Source: Ruegeria arenilitoris (GTDB lineage Bacteria; Pseudomonadota; Alphaproteobacteria; Rhodobacterales; Rhodobacteraceae). From it: a DNA stretch of 64,000 nucleotides. Positions within the stretch are counted from its first letter, which is position 1, and every line of letters starts with the position of its first letter. The notes below the pieces were generated by a model. That model saw only the letters and a list, made by a program, of their open reading frames with translations. It searched no databases and was not told the DNA's origin. Position numbers and translations under genes: made by a program. Shown piece after piece: positions 44,680-53,614 of this stretch. The stretch lies in assembly GCF_042675705.1 (NCBI RefSeq), contig NZ_JBHTJJ010000005.1, one strand, 5' to 3'.

Positions 44680-45666
44680 TTGAGTCACTTGATCGACGGC
44701 ATCAAAGGAAACCGGTTTGCCGTTTTCGGGCGCGCTGGCATGGACATGTTCGCCGATCCGGTCGGTGTCAAAAGCGAACGTGCCGACATGTTCCGCGCGG
44801 ACTTGGGCGGTTCGTCCGCGAATATCTGCGCGGGTCTGGTCAAGCTGGGCAGCCAGGCGTCGCTGATCACTTCCGTCTCGGATGACGCGGTAGGGCGGTT
44901 CTGCCTCAACAAGTTGCATCACTATGGTGTCGACACCTCTTTCATTCGCGTCGTCGGCGGTGAATACCGCATGTCCTTGGCGGTCTATGAAAGCTGCATC
45001 GAGGACTTTCAGAACGTCATCTACCGCAACGGCGCCGTCGATTTTCAGGTCACCGAAGACGACATGGACCGTGTCGACTATGGCCGCTTCAGCGCGGCGA
45101 TCTCGGCCGGAACCGTGTTTGCCGCCGAACCGTCGCGCAGCGCCACCTTCCGCGCCTTCGACAATGCGCGCAAGGCCGGTCTGCCGGTGATCTTCGACAT
45201 CGACTACCGGCCCTACAGCTGGCCCTCGGCGCAGGTCGCGGCCGACGTGCTGTCGCGCGCGGGCGAGGCCAGCGACATGATCGTCGGCAATGACGAAGAA
45301 TTCGGCTTCATGGCCGGCGGGATCGAGAAAGGCTTCCATAAAGCCTGCGATCTGGCCGAGAAACCCGGCCGCATCGTCATCTACAAGATGGGCGAAAAGG
45401 GCGCCGTCACCCTGACCGATGGGCAAGAGATCCACACCGGCATCTACCCGGTCACCGCCGTCAAACCCAACGGCGCGGGCGACAGTTTCATGGCCGGGCT
45501 GCTGGCCTCGATCGCCGCGGGCCATTCGCTGGAACAGGCGGTGTTGCGCGGATCGGCCTGCGCCTCGATCGTCGTGTCCAAACCGGGCTGCGCGCCCGCC
45601 ATGCCAACCACCGAAGATCTGGACGCTTTCCTGGCGTCCCACCCCGGCCCCACCGCAGCCGGATAG
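44680..45666 (+). CDS. iolC: 5-dehydro-2-deoxygluconokinase (PfkB family)
   Basis: 328 aa from TTG 44680, which has GGGAGG six bases upstream; an ATG at 44662 would add six residues but lacks such a site. Ribokinase-fold features: GRAGMDMFADP, DLGGSSANICAGLVKLG, and the C-terminal ATP/substrate signature KPNGAGDSFMAGLL with the catalytic Asp. Phosphorylates 2-deoxy-5-keto-gluconate. Followed by an IolB-family isomerase (9 bp) and an IolJ-type aldolase, forming a compact catabolic trio. Confidence 0.9.
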   Translation: MSHLIDGIKGNRFAVFGRAGMDMFADPVGVKSERADMFRADLGGSSANICAGLVKLGSQASLITSVSDDAVGRFCLNKLHHYGVDTSFIRVVGGEYRMSLAVYESCIEDFQNVIYRNGAVDFQVTEDDMDRVDYGRFSAAISAGTVFAAEPSRSATFRAFDNARKAGLPVIFDIDYRPYSWPSAQVAADVLSRAGEASDMIVGNDEEFGFMAGGIEKGFHKACDLAEKPGRIVIYKMGEKGAVTLTDGQEIHTGIYPVTAVKPNGAGDSFMAGLLASIAAGHSLEQAVLRGSACASIVVSKPGCAPAMPTTEDLDAFLASHPGPTAAG

Positions 45667-45675
45667 GAGAGCCCG

Positions 45676-46512
45676 ATGCACATCCCCCCGTTCGACAACC
45701 AGAACAAACCCATCGTCGATGTCGATGACCCGACCGTGCCGCTGAACTATTTCAACATCGTCAAGTTGAAGCGCGGCGAAGCCTTCGAATACCAGGTCCC
45801 GGGGTACGAGACCTGCATCGTGCCCGCCACCGGCAGCGTTGACGTGGATGTCGAGGGCGTGCGCTTTGCCCATCTGGGCAACCGGGGCGAGGATGTCTGG
45901 GATGGCGAGCCCGAGGGCGCCTATGTCCCGTCGGGGGCCAGGGCGCAGATGGTCTGCGTCTCGGACACGGCCGAGGTGTTCGTGGCCGGCGCAAAGTATG
46001 ACAAGGTGTTGGACCCGTTCGACGTGCGCGAGCATGACCTGGTGCAATATGGCAGCGACGACACCAAGACCCATCGCAAGATCAAGCATATTCTGGGCCA
46101 GAAGCAGCATGACAAGGTCGGCCGCCTGCTGGTGAGCGAGCTTTTCACCGTGGGTCAGGGCGGCTGGTCGGGCTTTCCCAGCCACAAGCACGACACCAAC
46201 CGCCTGCCAGACGAGACCCGGCATGACGAAACCTACAATTTCCGCTTCAAACCCAACTGGGGCTCGGGGCTGCAGATGTTGCAGCGCGAGGACAACGCGC
46301 CGGGCGATGCCTATCACATCGTCGATGGCTCGACGATCTGCATCGACAAGGGCTATCACCCCTGCTGCGTGCTGCCGGGATACGAGATGTATTACTTCAC
46401 CATCCTCGGCGGGCTGACCCAGCGGTCGCTGGTACAGTATTTCCAACCCACCCATGCCTATCAGATCGAGACGATCCCGGGCATCAAAGACATGATCGCC
46501 AAGTTCAAATGA
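45676..46512 (+). CDS. IolB-family isomerase, divergent paralogue
   Basis: 278 aa. Bicupin of the IolB/KduI family: YFNIVKLKRGEAFEYQVPG, FTVGQGGWSGFPSHKHDT with metal-binding His, DETYNFRF, and C-terminal CCVLPGYEMYYFTILGG. Clearly different from the second IolB encoded at 48653. Overlaps the aldolase start by 4 bp. Could isomerise 5-deoxy-glucuronate like the other, or a related uronate from a different inositol isomer. Which copy is the true IolB in myo-inositol use is open; the 48653 copy looks more canonical. Confidence 0.82.
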   Translation: MHIPPFDNQNKPIVDVDDPTVPLNYFNIVKLKRGEAFEYQVPGYETCIVPATGSVDVDVEGVRFAHLGNRGEDVWDGEPEGAYVPSGARAQMVCVSDTAEVFVAGAKYDKVLDPFDVREHDLVQYGSDDTKTHRKIKHILGQKQHDKVGRLLVSELFTVGQGGWSGFPSHKHDTNRLPDETRHDETYNFRFKPNWGSGLQMLQREDNAPGDAYHIVDGSTICIDKGYHPCCVLPGYEMYYFTILGGLTQRSLVQYFQPTHAYQIETIPGIKDMIAKFK

Positions 46513-47348
46513 CCCTCGTTACGCTCAAAAACGTCCTGCAACCCGCCTATGAACAGGGCTATGCCGTCGGCGGCCTGGTGACGCTGGGCTGGGAGGATAT
46601 GCGCGCCTATGTCGCCGCGGCCGAGGCCGAGAACGCCCCGGTGATCCTGCAGGCCGGACCCAGCTGCCGCGAGCACACACCGCTGCCGATCCTGGGCAAG
46701 ATGTTCCGGTATCTGGCCGAAAACGCCTCGGTGCCCGTCGTGGCGCACCTGGACCACGGCTATACCTTCGAGGAGTGCAAGATCGCGCTGGACAGCGGGT
46801 TCACCTCGCTGATGTTCGACGGGTCGCGCAAGCCCTTGCAGCAAAATATCGACGAGACCGCCGCGATTGCCGAAATGGCCCATGCCTCCGGGATTTCGTG
46901 CGAAGGCGAGATCGGCTTCGTCGGCTATTCCGGGGGCGAAGGCTCGGCTGGGACCGATCCGGACGAGGCAGCCACCTTCGCCGCCCAAACCGGCGTGGAC
47001 GCGATGGCGATCTCGGTCGGAAACGTCCACCTGCAGCAGAACAAGGAAGGTGGACTGGACGAGGACCGCATCCGCCGGATTCAGGCCGTGACCAACGTGC
47101 CGCTGGTGATCCATGGCGGTTCGGGCGTGCCCGTGGAACAGCGCGCGCGGCTGGCGCGTGAAACCGCGATCTGCAAGTTCAACATCGGGACCGAGCTGCG
47201 CATGGCCTTCGGCGCCGCCCTACGCGAGGCCGTGAACCGCGACCCCGACCGGTTCGACCGGGTGACGATCCTGAAGGAAACCCATGACCCGGTTGAGGCC
47301 GCCGCCCGCACCGTGATCCGCGCCTTTGGTGCGCCGCCGCAGCGCTAA
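46509..47348 (+). CDS. iolJ: Class II aldolase, probable 6-phospho-5-dehydro-2-deoxygluconate aldolase
   Basis: 279 aa. Class II fructose-bisphosphate aldolase fold with zinc ligands: AHLDHGYTFEEC, GEIGFVGYSGGEGSAGTDPDEAATF, and NIGTELRMAFGAALRE; IHGGSGVP near the substrate phosphate. Splits the phosphorylated deoxyketogluconate into dihydroxyacetone phosphate and malonic semialdehyde. Assigned IolJ because it directly follows iolC; general FBP or tagatose aldolases share the fold. Overlaps the preceding gene (ATGA). Confidence 0.85.
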   Translation: MTLVTLKNVLQPAYEQGYAVGGLVTLGWEDMRAYVAAAEAENAPVILQAGPSCREHTPLPILGKMFRYLAENASVPVVAHLDHGYTFEECKIALDSGFTSLMFDGSRKPLQQNIDETAAIAEMAHASGISCEGEIGFVGYSGGEGSAGTDPDEAATFAAQTGVDAMAISVGNVHLQQNKEGGLDEDRIRRIQAVTNVPLVIHGGSGVPVEQRARLARETAICKFNIGTELRMAFGAALREAVNRDPDRFDRVTILKETHDPVEAAARTVIRAFGAPPQR

Positions 47349-47390
47349 GCGTCCCGACCTGGGCCGTTCTGCAGAATACGCAGGCGGGTC

Positions 47391-47807
47391 CTAGTCGTCA
47401 CGCCCCGGTTCGTTTGGATTGCTGGAAAACAGGGCGATCTTGTTGCCCTGTGGGTCCCGCAGATAGCCGACATAGAAAAGCGGCCCGTACATGGCGCGAA
47501 AGCCCGGCTGGCCTTCGTCAGACCCGCCGGCCCGCAGCGCGGCGGCGTGCAGGTCGCACACCTGCTGCTGATTGCGCGCCTCGAACGCGACCATCGCACC
47601 ATTCCCGGCCGAGGCCGCGGCCCCGTCAAAAGGCGGTTTGACATAAAATTCCGGCAGAACCGGCTGCTGGCCCGGCGGCACCGGCAGGGCGAAACTCAGC
47701 CCTTCGGGACCCTCCTCCAGCGCATAGCCGAGATCCGGCAGAAAGGCGCAGTAAAACCGTTTTGCACGCGCGATGTCGTCCGCGCCGACCGTGACATAGG
47801 AAATCAT
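47391..47807 (-). CDS. VOC-family (glyoxalase-like) protein
   Basis: 138 aa from ATG 47807. One VOC beta-alpha-beta-beta-beta module pair: VTVGADDIARAKRFYCAFLPDLGY and GPLFYVGYLRDPQGNKIALF. Such proteins are metal-dependent isomerases, dioxygenases or resistance proteins; substrate not identifiable. Last of the leftward inositol operon, 90 bp after the SDR, so membership is likely but not certain. Confidence 0.78.
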   Translation of the reverse strand: MISYVTVGADDIARAKRFYCAFLPDLGYALEEGPEGLSFALPVPPGQQPVLPEFYVKPPFDGAAASAGNGAMVAFEARNQQQVCDLHAAALRAGGSDEGQPGFRAMYGPLFYVGYLRDPQGNKIALFSSNPNEPGRDD

Positions 47808-47897
47808 CCCGCATCTTTCCTTGCCGGGTGTCGATCCGTCAACCGGCACCAGTGCATCGGCGCACGTCGATTCCGGGTAGGGAAGACCCCAAGGTCG

Positions 47898-48656
47898 TCA
47901 GATCGAGCCGCCCTCGACCATGAAGTTCCCGGCACTGCACATGGCCGCGTCGTCCGAGGCCAGAAACAGCACCATCCGCGCCACATAGACCGGGTCGATC
48001 GGGTCGGGCAGGCATTGGCGGTCGATCTGTTTGGCCAGCGCCTCGGGGGTGACCCACAGGTCTTTCTGGCGCTGGGTCATGATCCAGCCGGGCACGACCG
48101 TGTTGACCCGGATCCGGTGATCGCCCAGCTCGCGCGCCATGGTGCGCGTCAGGCCGTGCACAGCGGATTTCGCGGTGGCATAGGCGGGAAAGCCCGCGCC
48201 GGCCTCCCACCACGAGTTCGAGCCGATATTGATGATCGACCCGGCGCCCTTGTCGATCATGCCGGGCGCCACGGACTGGATGGCAAAAAACATGTGGCGG
48301 ATGTTGGTCGCCATGCGCTCATCCCAGTAGTCTGGCGTTACCTCGCGCCAGTCGTGCCGGTCGTCATGCGCGGCGTTGTTGACCAGAACGTCCGCCGCGC
48401 CCAGCGCACCCGCCAATTTGTCAAAAGCGGATCGCAGCGCCGCGATGTCGCGCAGGTCGCAGGCGGCAAAGGCGTGGGTTCCGTCCAGTTCGGCCAGCAG
48501 CGTGTTGCCGCCCTCGGCGTTGATGTCGACAAAGCCGACCTTGGCCCCCTGCTCGGCAAAGCCGCGCACGATCTCGCGCCCGATGCCCGAGGCCCCGCCG
48601 GTCACGAACACGGTGCGCCCTTTCAGGCCGGGATAGATGGCAAAGGCCTTGGTCAT
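47898..48656 (-). CDS. Short-chain dehydrogenase/reductase
   Basis: 252 aa from ATG 48656, overlapping the iolB stop (ATGA). Classical SDR: TGGASGIGREI, NNAA, catalytic Ser in NIGSNSWWEAG and YATAK, then PGWIMT. Within the inositol operon, so likely to oxidise or reduce an inositol, inosose or sugar acid intermediate. Replaces no known canonical iol enzyme; a KduD-like role on 5-keto acids is possible. Overlap shows tight coupling with iolB. Confidence 0.85.
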   Translation of the reverse strand: MTKAFAIYPGLKGRTVFVTGGASGIGREIVRGFAEQGAKVGFVDINAEGGNTLLAELDGTHAFAACDLRDIAALRSAFDKLAGALGAADVLVNNAAHDDRHDWREVTPDYWDERMATNIRHMFFAIQSVAPGMIDKGAGSIINIGSNSWWEAGAGFPAYATAKSAVHGLTRTMARELGDHRIRVNTVVPGWIMTQRQKDLWVTPEALAKQIDRQCLPDPIDPVYVARMVLFLASDDAAMCSAGNFMVEGGSI

Positions 48657-49459
48657 TTGTCGCGCTCCATGATCCATTCCACTTCGGGCGCCGGAACGAA
48701 ACGCCATTTGCGCAGCGGCCCGGCCATGACGTTCAGGTAATACATCTCGAACCCGTAGGGCGCCCCGCAAGGGTGGTGCCCGCGCGGCACCAGTACCACA
48801 TCGCCATCGGACACGGCCATGGTTTCGTCCAACTGGCCATCATCGGTATAGACCCTCTGGATGCCAAAGCCGCTGGCCGGGTTCAGGCGGTGGTAATAGG
48901 TCTCTTCCAGATAGGTGATTCGGGGATAGTCATCCTCGTCATGCCGGTGGCTGGGGTAGGATGACCAATGACCGCTGGGGGTGAAGACTTCGGTCACCAG
49001 AAGGCTGTCGGCGTAGTCCTCGGCCTCCATAGCGATGTTGTTGATATAGCGCGTGTTCGTTCCCTTGCCGCGCTCGGTCAGGGTGATGCCCTCGGGCCCG
49101 ATCCGGCGCGGGGCATGGCCGCCCTTGCCCGGGGCCGAGCACACGGCGATCACGCAATCGGTTTCGGCCGTAGCCTCCCAGTCGGTGCCGTTGGGCAGGT
49201 ACAGGCAATGGGGCGGGGACTTTTCGAACACGTTCATCCGGTCGCCCAACACGCCCCAATCCTGCCCGGCGCCGGTGATCCGGGCCTTGCCCTCGACCAT
49301 CACCAGAATGACCTCGCGGTCGCCGGTGACCTCGACGGCGCGGTCGCCGGCCCGCAGGTGAAAAAGACCAAAGCCCACATAGCGCCAGCCGGCGCTAGCG
49401 GGCGTGATGTCATGCACCTTTCCATGGGTTCCGAACGGTTTTCTCAGCAGTTCTGCCAT
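48653..49459 (-). CDS. iolB: 5-deoxy-glucuronate isomerase
   Basis: 268 aa from ATG 49459 (AGGTG upstream; a GTG at 49468 also fits). Bicupin of the IolB family: RYVGFGLFHLRAGD, YPSHRHDEDDYPRITYLEETYYHRLNPASGFGIQRVYTDDG and GHHPCGAPYGFEMYYLNVMAG, which are hallmarks of genuine IolB. Converts 5-deoxy-glucuronate to 2-deoxy-5-keto-gluconate. Lies between the dioxygenase gene and the SDR in the leftward operon. Confidence 0.92.
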   Translation of the reverse strand: MAELLRKPFGTHGKVHDITPASAGWRYVGFGLFHLRAGDRAVEVTGDREVILVMVEGKARITGAGQDWGVLGDRMNVFEKSPPHCLYLPNGTDWEATAETDCVIAVCSAPGKGGHAPRRIGPEGITLTERGKGTNTRYINNIAMEAEDYADSLLVTEVFTPSGHWSSYPSHRHDEDDYPRITYLEETYYHRLNPASGFGIQRVYTDDGQLDETMAVSDGDVVLVPRGHHPCGAPYGFEMYYLNVMAGPLRKWRFVPAPEVEWIMERDK

Positions 49460-49502
49460 CGGTTTCACCTGTGTTGGGGCAGCACCGGCCGCCCGGGTTC
49501 CG

Positions 49503-50684
49503 TCATGCCGCCTGCCGCGACCGCAGCGCGTTCAGCGCCTGTTCCAGCTGCGCCTGCGTCCAACTTTCCGACACCGCCCGGCGCAGGATGTCGGCCTGGC
49601 TGGCCGGAGCGTTTCCGCCCACCGGCGGATCGGTGTCCAGATTGGTCGGAAAGGGATAGCCTTCGGCGGTGGCCGCGATTGCGGCGTCGATCCGGGCATC
49701 ATCCAGATTGCCACGCTGTTTCAGCGCCATCAGTGCGGGGAATACGGCCAGACACATCGCCTTGCGGTCCACAGCTTCCATCGCGCGCCCGAAGGCCGAC
49801 GAAACCTGCAGCAGGTTGGCCATCCGGTGGATGTCGGCGCTGCTGTTTTCGCCGGCGGCATGGAACAGCGCCGGGTTGAAAAACACCGCATCGCCCTTGG
49901 CCAGCGGCAACTGGATGCAGGCCTGTTCGAAATGCGCCCGATGTGCATCGTCATGAAAGGCGACATAGCCCGGGCCATACAGCTGCGAGAAGGGCAACAG
50001 CTTGGTCGGGCCGCTCTCGATGGGCATGTCGCAATGGGCCACCGCGCCCTGCAGGGTCAGCGCGGCGTTGACCATATGGGCATGCACTGGGAACTGCGCC
50101 GCCCTGTCGGCCGTCTGGAACCCCAGGTGATAGTCGCGATGCGCCTGCTGGGCCTTGCCGCCCGGCCGCACCTGGTTGATCTGCGCGGTCATCTGGTAAT
50201 CGGGGCCCAGCCAGGCCTCACAGGCGGCGGCAATCGCCGTGTTGCCGAAATAGAGCGCAAAACCCTCGGGGTCGCGCAGGCATTGCTTTTGCAGCGCGTT
50301 CCACACCCGGTCATTCGCGCCCGAGGCCGCAAAGTGATCACCTTCGCCGCCCCCGGCCTGACGCTCATCTTCGATGATCCGGCGAAACACCTCGGTCGCC
50401 CGGTCGATGACTGCGGTATCGGAATAGGCGCCTTTCAACGCGATCACCCCGGCAGATCGGCCCAAAACCCAGCCCCATTCGGCCAGCAGGGCGCGCCGGG
50501 CGTCGGGCCTTTCCAAGGCGGGCCGCAGCGCATGCATGTCATAGACCGGCACGTTCTTTTCCACCGCGGCAGCGTGGGGCACCTGCTCGGGCCGCAGGCT
50601 CTGCGAGGTCAGCACCTTGAATTCGTCCAGATCACAGGACTCACGACCAAAATAGCCGACGAAACCAGGTTGCTGACGGATCAT
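49503..50684 (-). CDS. Phytanoyl-CoA-dioxygenase-like Fe(II)/2-oxoglutarate oxygenase
   Basis: 393 aa from ATG 50684, with AAAGGAG upstream. Iron ligands H-x-D appear in QQAHRDYHLGF and the distal His in FFNPALFHAAGENSS or ADIHRMANLLQ; PhyH-family double-stranded beta-helix. Placed between iolE and iolB, a place where no oxygenase is needed in the known pathway. It may act on a methylated or phosphorylated inositol or another substrate co-induced with inositol; substrate unknown. Ends with a short Ala/Gln-rich tail. Confidence 0.85.
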   Translation of the reverse strand: MIRQQPGFVGYFGRESCDLDEFKVLTSQSLRPEQVPHAAAVEKNVPVYDMHALRPALERPDARRALLAEWGWVLGRSAGVIALKGAYSDTAVIDRATEVFRRIIEDERQAGGGEGDHFAASGANDRVWNALQKQCLRDPEGFALYFGNTAIAAACEAWLGPDYQMTAQINQVRPGGKAQQAHRDYHLGFQTADRAAQFPVHAHMVNAALTLQGAVAHCDMPIESGPTKLLPFSQLYGPGYVAFHDDAHRAHFEQACIQLPLAKGDAVFFNPALFHAAGENSSADIHRMANLLQVSSAFGRAMEAVDRKAMCLAVFPALMALKQRGNLDDARIDAAIAATAEGYPFPTNLDTDPPVGGNAPASQADILRRAVSESWTQAQLEQALNALRSRQAA

Positions 50685-50727
50685 GAAACGCTCCTTTCCC
50701 ATGGCGGCGCCCCGGGGGCGCGAAAGA

Positions 50728-51627
50728 TCAGGCCGTGATCGTCAATCCGGCCTGACCGCAGACCTCGACGATGTGGTCATAGCCCATCTTCGAGTATTCA
50801 TAGGGCGGCGCCTTGGCCGGGTCCTGCTCGGCCTCGACCACGATCCAGCCCTCGTAATCCAGGGCTTTCAACGCATGGGCGACCTCCTGAAAGTCGATGC
50901 AGCCATCGCCGGGCACCGTGAAGGCCCCTGCGATCACCGCATCCAGGAAACTGCGCCGGTTGCCGCGGGTGTCGCGCACGATGCCGGGGCGGATATCCTT
51001 GAAATGCACATGATGCACCCGGTCGCCCCAGCGGTTCAGCGTGGCCAGCACATCACCGCCGCCAAACAGCAGATGCCCGGTGTCAAAGCACAGCTTCACC
51101 TCCGGCCCGGATCCGTCCATCAGCCAGTTCACGTCATCTTCGCTTTCGATGATCGTGCCCATGTGGTGGTGATAGGCCATTGGCATGCCCTGATCGGCCA
51201 TCCACTTGGCCAGTTCGGTGATCCTGGCGCCATAGGCCCTGATCTCATCCTTCGACAGTTGCGGGCGGTCATTGACCGGGGTGCCGATCTGGCCCTGAAC
51301 CGTGTTCGAGCATTCGGCATAGACGATGCAGGGGCTGTTCAGCGCCACGAACTGTTCGACCTGTGCGCGCACCGCGTCGCGTTCGGCGGCGAAGTCATTG
51401 ACCAGCGAATTGCCCGAACACCAGCCGCCGCACAGGGCAAGGTCATTTTCTTCCAGATAGGCGCGCAGGCCTTCGGTATCGGCAGGCATGCGCTGCCCAC
51501 GCTCGACCCCGGTATAACCGATCTGACGCGCCTCTTTCAGGGCCTGTTCCATCGTGAACGCCGCCGTCAGGTCGGGCAGGTCGTCATTTTGCCACGCAAT
51601 CGGAGAGATGCCGATCTTCACCCTCAT
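50728..51627 (-). CDS. iolE: Myo-inosose-2 dehydratase
   Basis: 299 aa. Xylose-isomerase-like TIM barrel: GISPIAWQNDDLPDL, GWCSGNSLVNDF, YHHHMGTIIESEDDVNWLMD, CFDTGHLLFGG, HVHFKDI and GWIVVEAEQDPAKAPP — all typical of IolE. Dehydrates 2-keto-myo-inositol to a trione-type diketone that IolD hydrolyses. ATG overlaps the iolD stop (ATGA), so the two consecutive enzymes are made together. Confidence 0.96.
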   Translation of the reverse strand: MRVKIGISPIAWQNDDLPDLTAAFTMEQALKEARQIGYTGVERGQRMPADTEGLRAYLEENDLALCGGWCSGNSLVNDFAAERDAVRAQVEQFVALNSPCIVYAECSNTVQGQIGTPVNDRPQLSKDEIRAYGARITELAKWMADQGMPMAYHHHMGTIIESEDDVNWLMDGSGPEVKLCFDTGHLLFGGGDVLATLNRWGDRVHHVHFKDIRPGIVRDTRGNRRSFLDAVIAGAFTVPGDGCIDFQEVAHALKALDYEGWIVVEAEQDPAKAPPYEYSKMGYDHIVEVCGQAGLTITA

Positions 51628-53459
51628 TTGGTGTTTCTTTCCTTGATGGCAGCCTCGTAGGCTGCGCGTTTTTTATTCACTTCGGGGCGGGTGCTGACCT
51701 CGGGCACCGCCACTTCCCACCACGTGCCGCCATATTCGGTCGAGGGGTACGGGTCGGTGTCGATGACAATCACATAGGGGCCTTTGACTTCGCCACGTTT
51801 GGCCAGCGCCTCTTCCAGCTCGGCGATCGAGGCGACCTTGACCGCGGTCGCCCCCATCGCCGCCGCGTGGGCCGCAAAGTCGATGGCCGAGGGCGTCTCG
51901 TGCACCGCATGGTCCAGCAGGTTGTTGAACTCGGCCCCGCCGGTGCCCATCTGCAGCCGGTTGATGCAGCCAAAGCCCCGGTTGTCGGTGATCACCACGG
52001 TGAAGGACACGCCCATCATCGCCGCCGTCGCCATTTCCGAGTTGGCCATCATGTAGGTGCCGTCCCCGGTGAAACAGATCACGTCGCGGTCGGGCTGGGC
52101 CATCTTGATGCCCATGGCGCCGGCGATCTCGTAGCCCATGCAGCTGAAGCCGTATTCCATGTGATAGGCCCCCGGACGCGGCGCCTTCCACAGCTTGTGC
52201 AACTCGCCCGGCATGGTGCCGGCGGCGCACATCACCACCGTGTCGTCATGTGCCGCGCGCTGCACCGCGCCCACCACCTGCATGTCGGTGGGCAGCGCGT
52301 TGGCGTCGCCCGGCGCATCGGTCAGCGCATCGACCTTGGCAAACCACTCGGCCTTGAGCGTGTCGGGAACCGGGTCGGCACGATAGCCCTGCAGGGCTGC
52401 GCCCAGTTCCTCGATCCCGACCCGCGCATCGGCCAGCAGCGGCATCGCGCCGTGTTTCGCGGCGTCATAGGCGGCGGTGTTCAGGCAGACCATCTTGCGC
52501 TCGGGGTTGGAAAACAGCCCCCAGGACCCGGTGGTGAAATCCTGAAACCGCGTGCCGATGCCCAGGATCAGATCCGCCTCGGCGCAGACGGTGTTGGCGG
52601 GCTCACCCCCGGTCACGCCGACCGGACCCAGGTTCAGCGGGTGATCCCAGGCCAGGGCCGATTTGCCGGCCTGCGTCTCGGCCACGGGGATGTTGTGGGT
52701 CTCGGCCAAGGCCTGCAGCGCGTCGGTCGCGCCGGAATAATGGACACCGCCGCCGGCCACGATGATCGGGCGTTTGGCCGACCGGATGGCCTCGGCCGCG
52801 CGGGCCAGCTCGGCTGCGTCGGGGCGGATGCGGCGCTGGTGCCAGATGCGCGGCTCGAAGAAGCTGAGCGGATAGTCATAGGCCTCGGCCTGCACGTCCT
52901 GGCAAAAGCCCAGGGTCACCGGCCCGCAATCGGCCGGGTCGGTCATGGTGCGGAAGGCGCGCGGCAGGGCGGTCAGCAGGTGTTCGGGCCGGGTGATCCG
53001 GTCGAAATAGCGGCTGACCGGGCGGAAACAGTCATTGGCGCTGACGGTGCCGTCGGTGAAATCCTCGGTCTGTTGCAGAACGGGGTCGGGGCCACGGCTG
53101 GCGAACACATCGCCGGGCAACAGCAGAACCGGCAGGCGGTTCACATGGGCCAGCGCCGCGGCCGTGACCATGTTGGTCGCCCCCGGCCCGATCGACGAGG
53201 TGACCGCCAAGGCCCGGCTGCGCCGCATCTGTTTGGCATAGGCGATGGCGCAATGGGCCATGGTCTGTTCATTGTGACCGCGATAGGTGGGCAGGCTGTC
53301 GCGCACACCGTACAACGCCTCGCCCAGACCGGCCACGTTGCCATGGCCGAAAATCGCCCAGACACCGGCGATGAAGGGCTCGCCGTCTTCGTTCATCTGC
53401 GCGCCAAGGTAACGCACCAGGGCCTGCGCCGCGGTCAGTCGGATTGTCTTGCTCATCAT
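51624..53459 (-). CDS. iolD: 3D-(3,5/4)-trihydroxycyclohexane-1,2-dione acylhydrolase
   Basis: 611 aa from ATG 53459 (ATG 53456 equally possible). Thiamine-diphosphate enzyme: N-terminal SSIGPGATNMVTAAALAHVNRLPVLLLPGD, C-terminal ThDP motif CFTGDGTYMMANSEMATAAMMG and ITDNRGFGCINRLQMGTGG. Opens the ring of the diketo-inositol to 5-deoxy-glucuronate. A degenerate LacI-type operator sits 27 bp upstream, so iolD may start its own transcript as well as reading through from the transporter. Confidence 0.96.
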   Translation of the reverse strand: MMSKTIRLTAAQALVRYLGAQMNEDGEPFIAGVWAIFGHGNVAGLGEALYGVRDSLPTYRGHNEQTMAHCAIAYAKQMRRSRALAVTSSIGPGATNMVTAAALAHVNRLPVLLLPGDVFASRGPDPVLQQTEDFTDGTVSANDCFRPVSRYFDRITRPEHLLTALPRAFRTMTDPADCGPVTLGFCQDVQAEAYDYPLSFFEPRIWHQRRIRPDAAELARAAEAIRSAKRPIIVAGGGVHYSGATDALQALAETHNIPVAETQAGKSALAWDHPLNLGPVGVTGGEPANTVCAEADLILGIGTRFQDFTTGSWGLFSNPERKMVCLNTAAYDAAKHGAMPLLADARVGIEELGAALQGYRADPVPDTLKAEWFAKVDALTDAPGDANALPTDMQVVGAVQRAAHDDTVVMCAAGTMPGELHKLWKAPRPGAYHMEYGFSCMGYEIAGAMGIKMAQPDRDVICFTGDGTYMMANSEMATAAMMGVSFTVVITDNRGFGCINRLQMGTGGAEFNNLLDHAVHETPSAIDFAAHAAAMGATAVKVASIAELEEALAKRGEVKGPYVIVIDTDPYPSTEYGGTWWEVAVPEVSTRPEVNKKRAAYEAAIKERNTK

Positions 53460-53485
53460 GATCCCTTTCAGAACGAGGCCGCTGT

Positions 53486-53501
53486 GGGCAATCCGTTGCA
53501 A
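53486..53501. promoter_or_regulatory. LacI-type operator copy 3 (before iolD), degenerate
   Basis: GGGCAATCCGTTGCAA matches the locus consensus at 12 of 16 positions, with the right half well kept. Weakest of the five sites. Confidence 0.4.
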
Positions 53502-53614
53502 TCATTCTGTCGTGAAAGGATCCGACACGCCCACCACCCTGACCGGGTGGCCCGGCCTGCCGGACCCTGGTGATTTTGGTGCCCCGCATGATGCGGGACA
53601 CCGGGGAGAAACCT

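Noticed and set aside
44608..46455. A 615-codon open frame on the minus strand opposite iolC and the isomerase gene
   Set aside because: Both opposite-strand genes have clear family signatures and ribosome sites; the long antisense frame has repetitive Asp/His/Gly-rich content typical of GC-rich shadow frames.
51867..53573. A 568-codon plus-strand frame opposite iolD
   Set aside because: iolD is unmistakable on the minus strand; the antisense frame has no domain or ribosome site.
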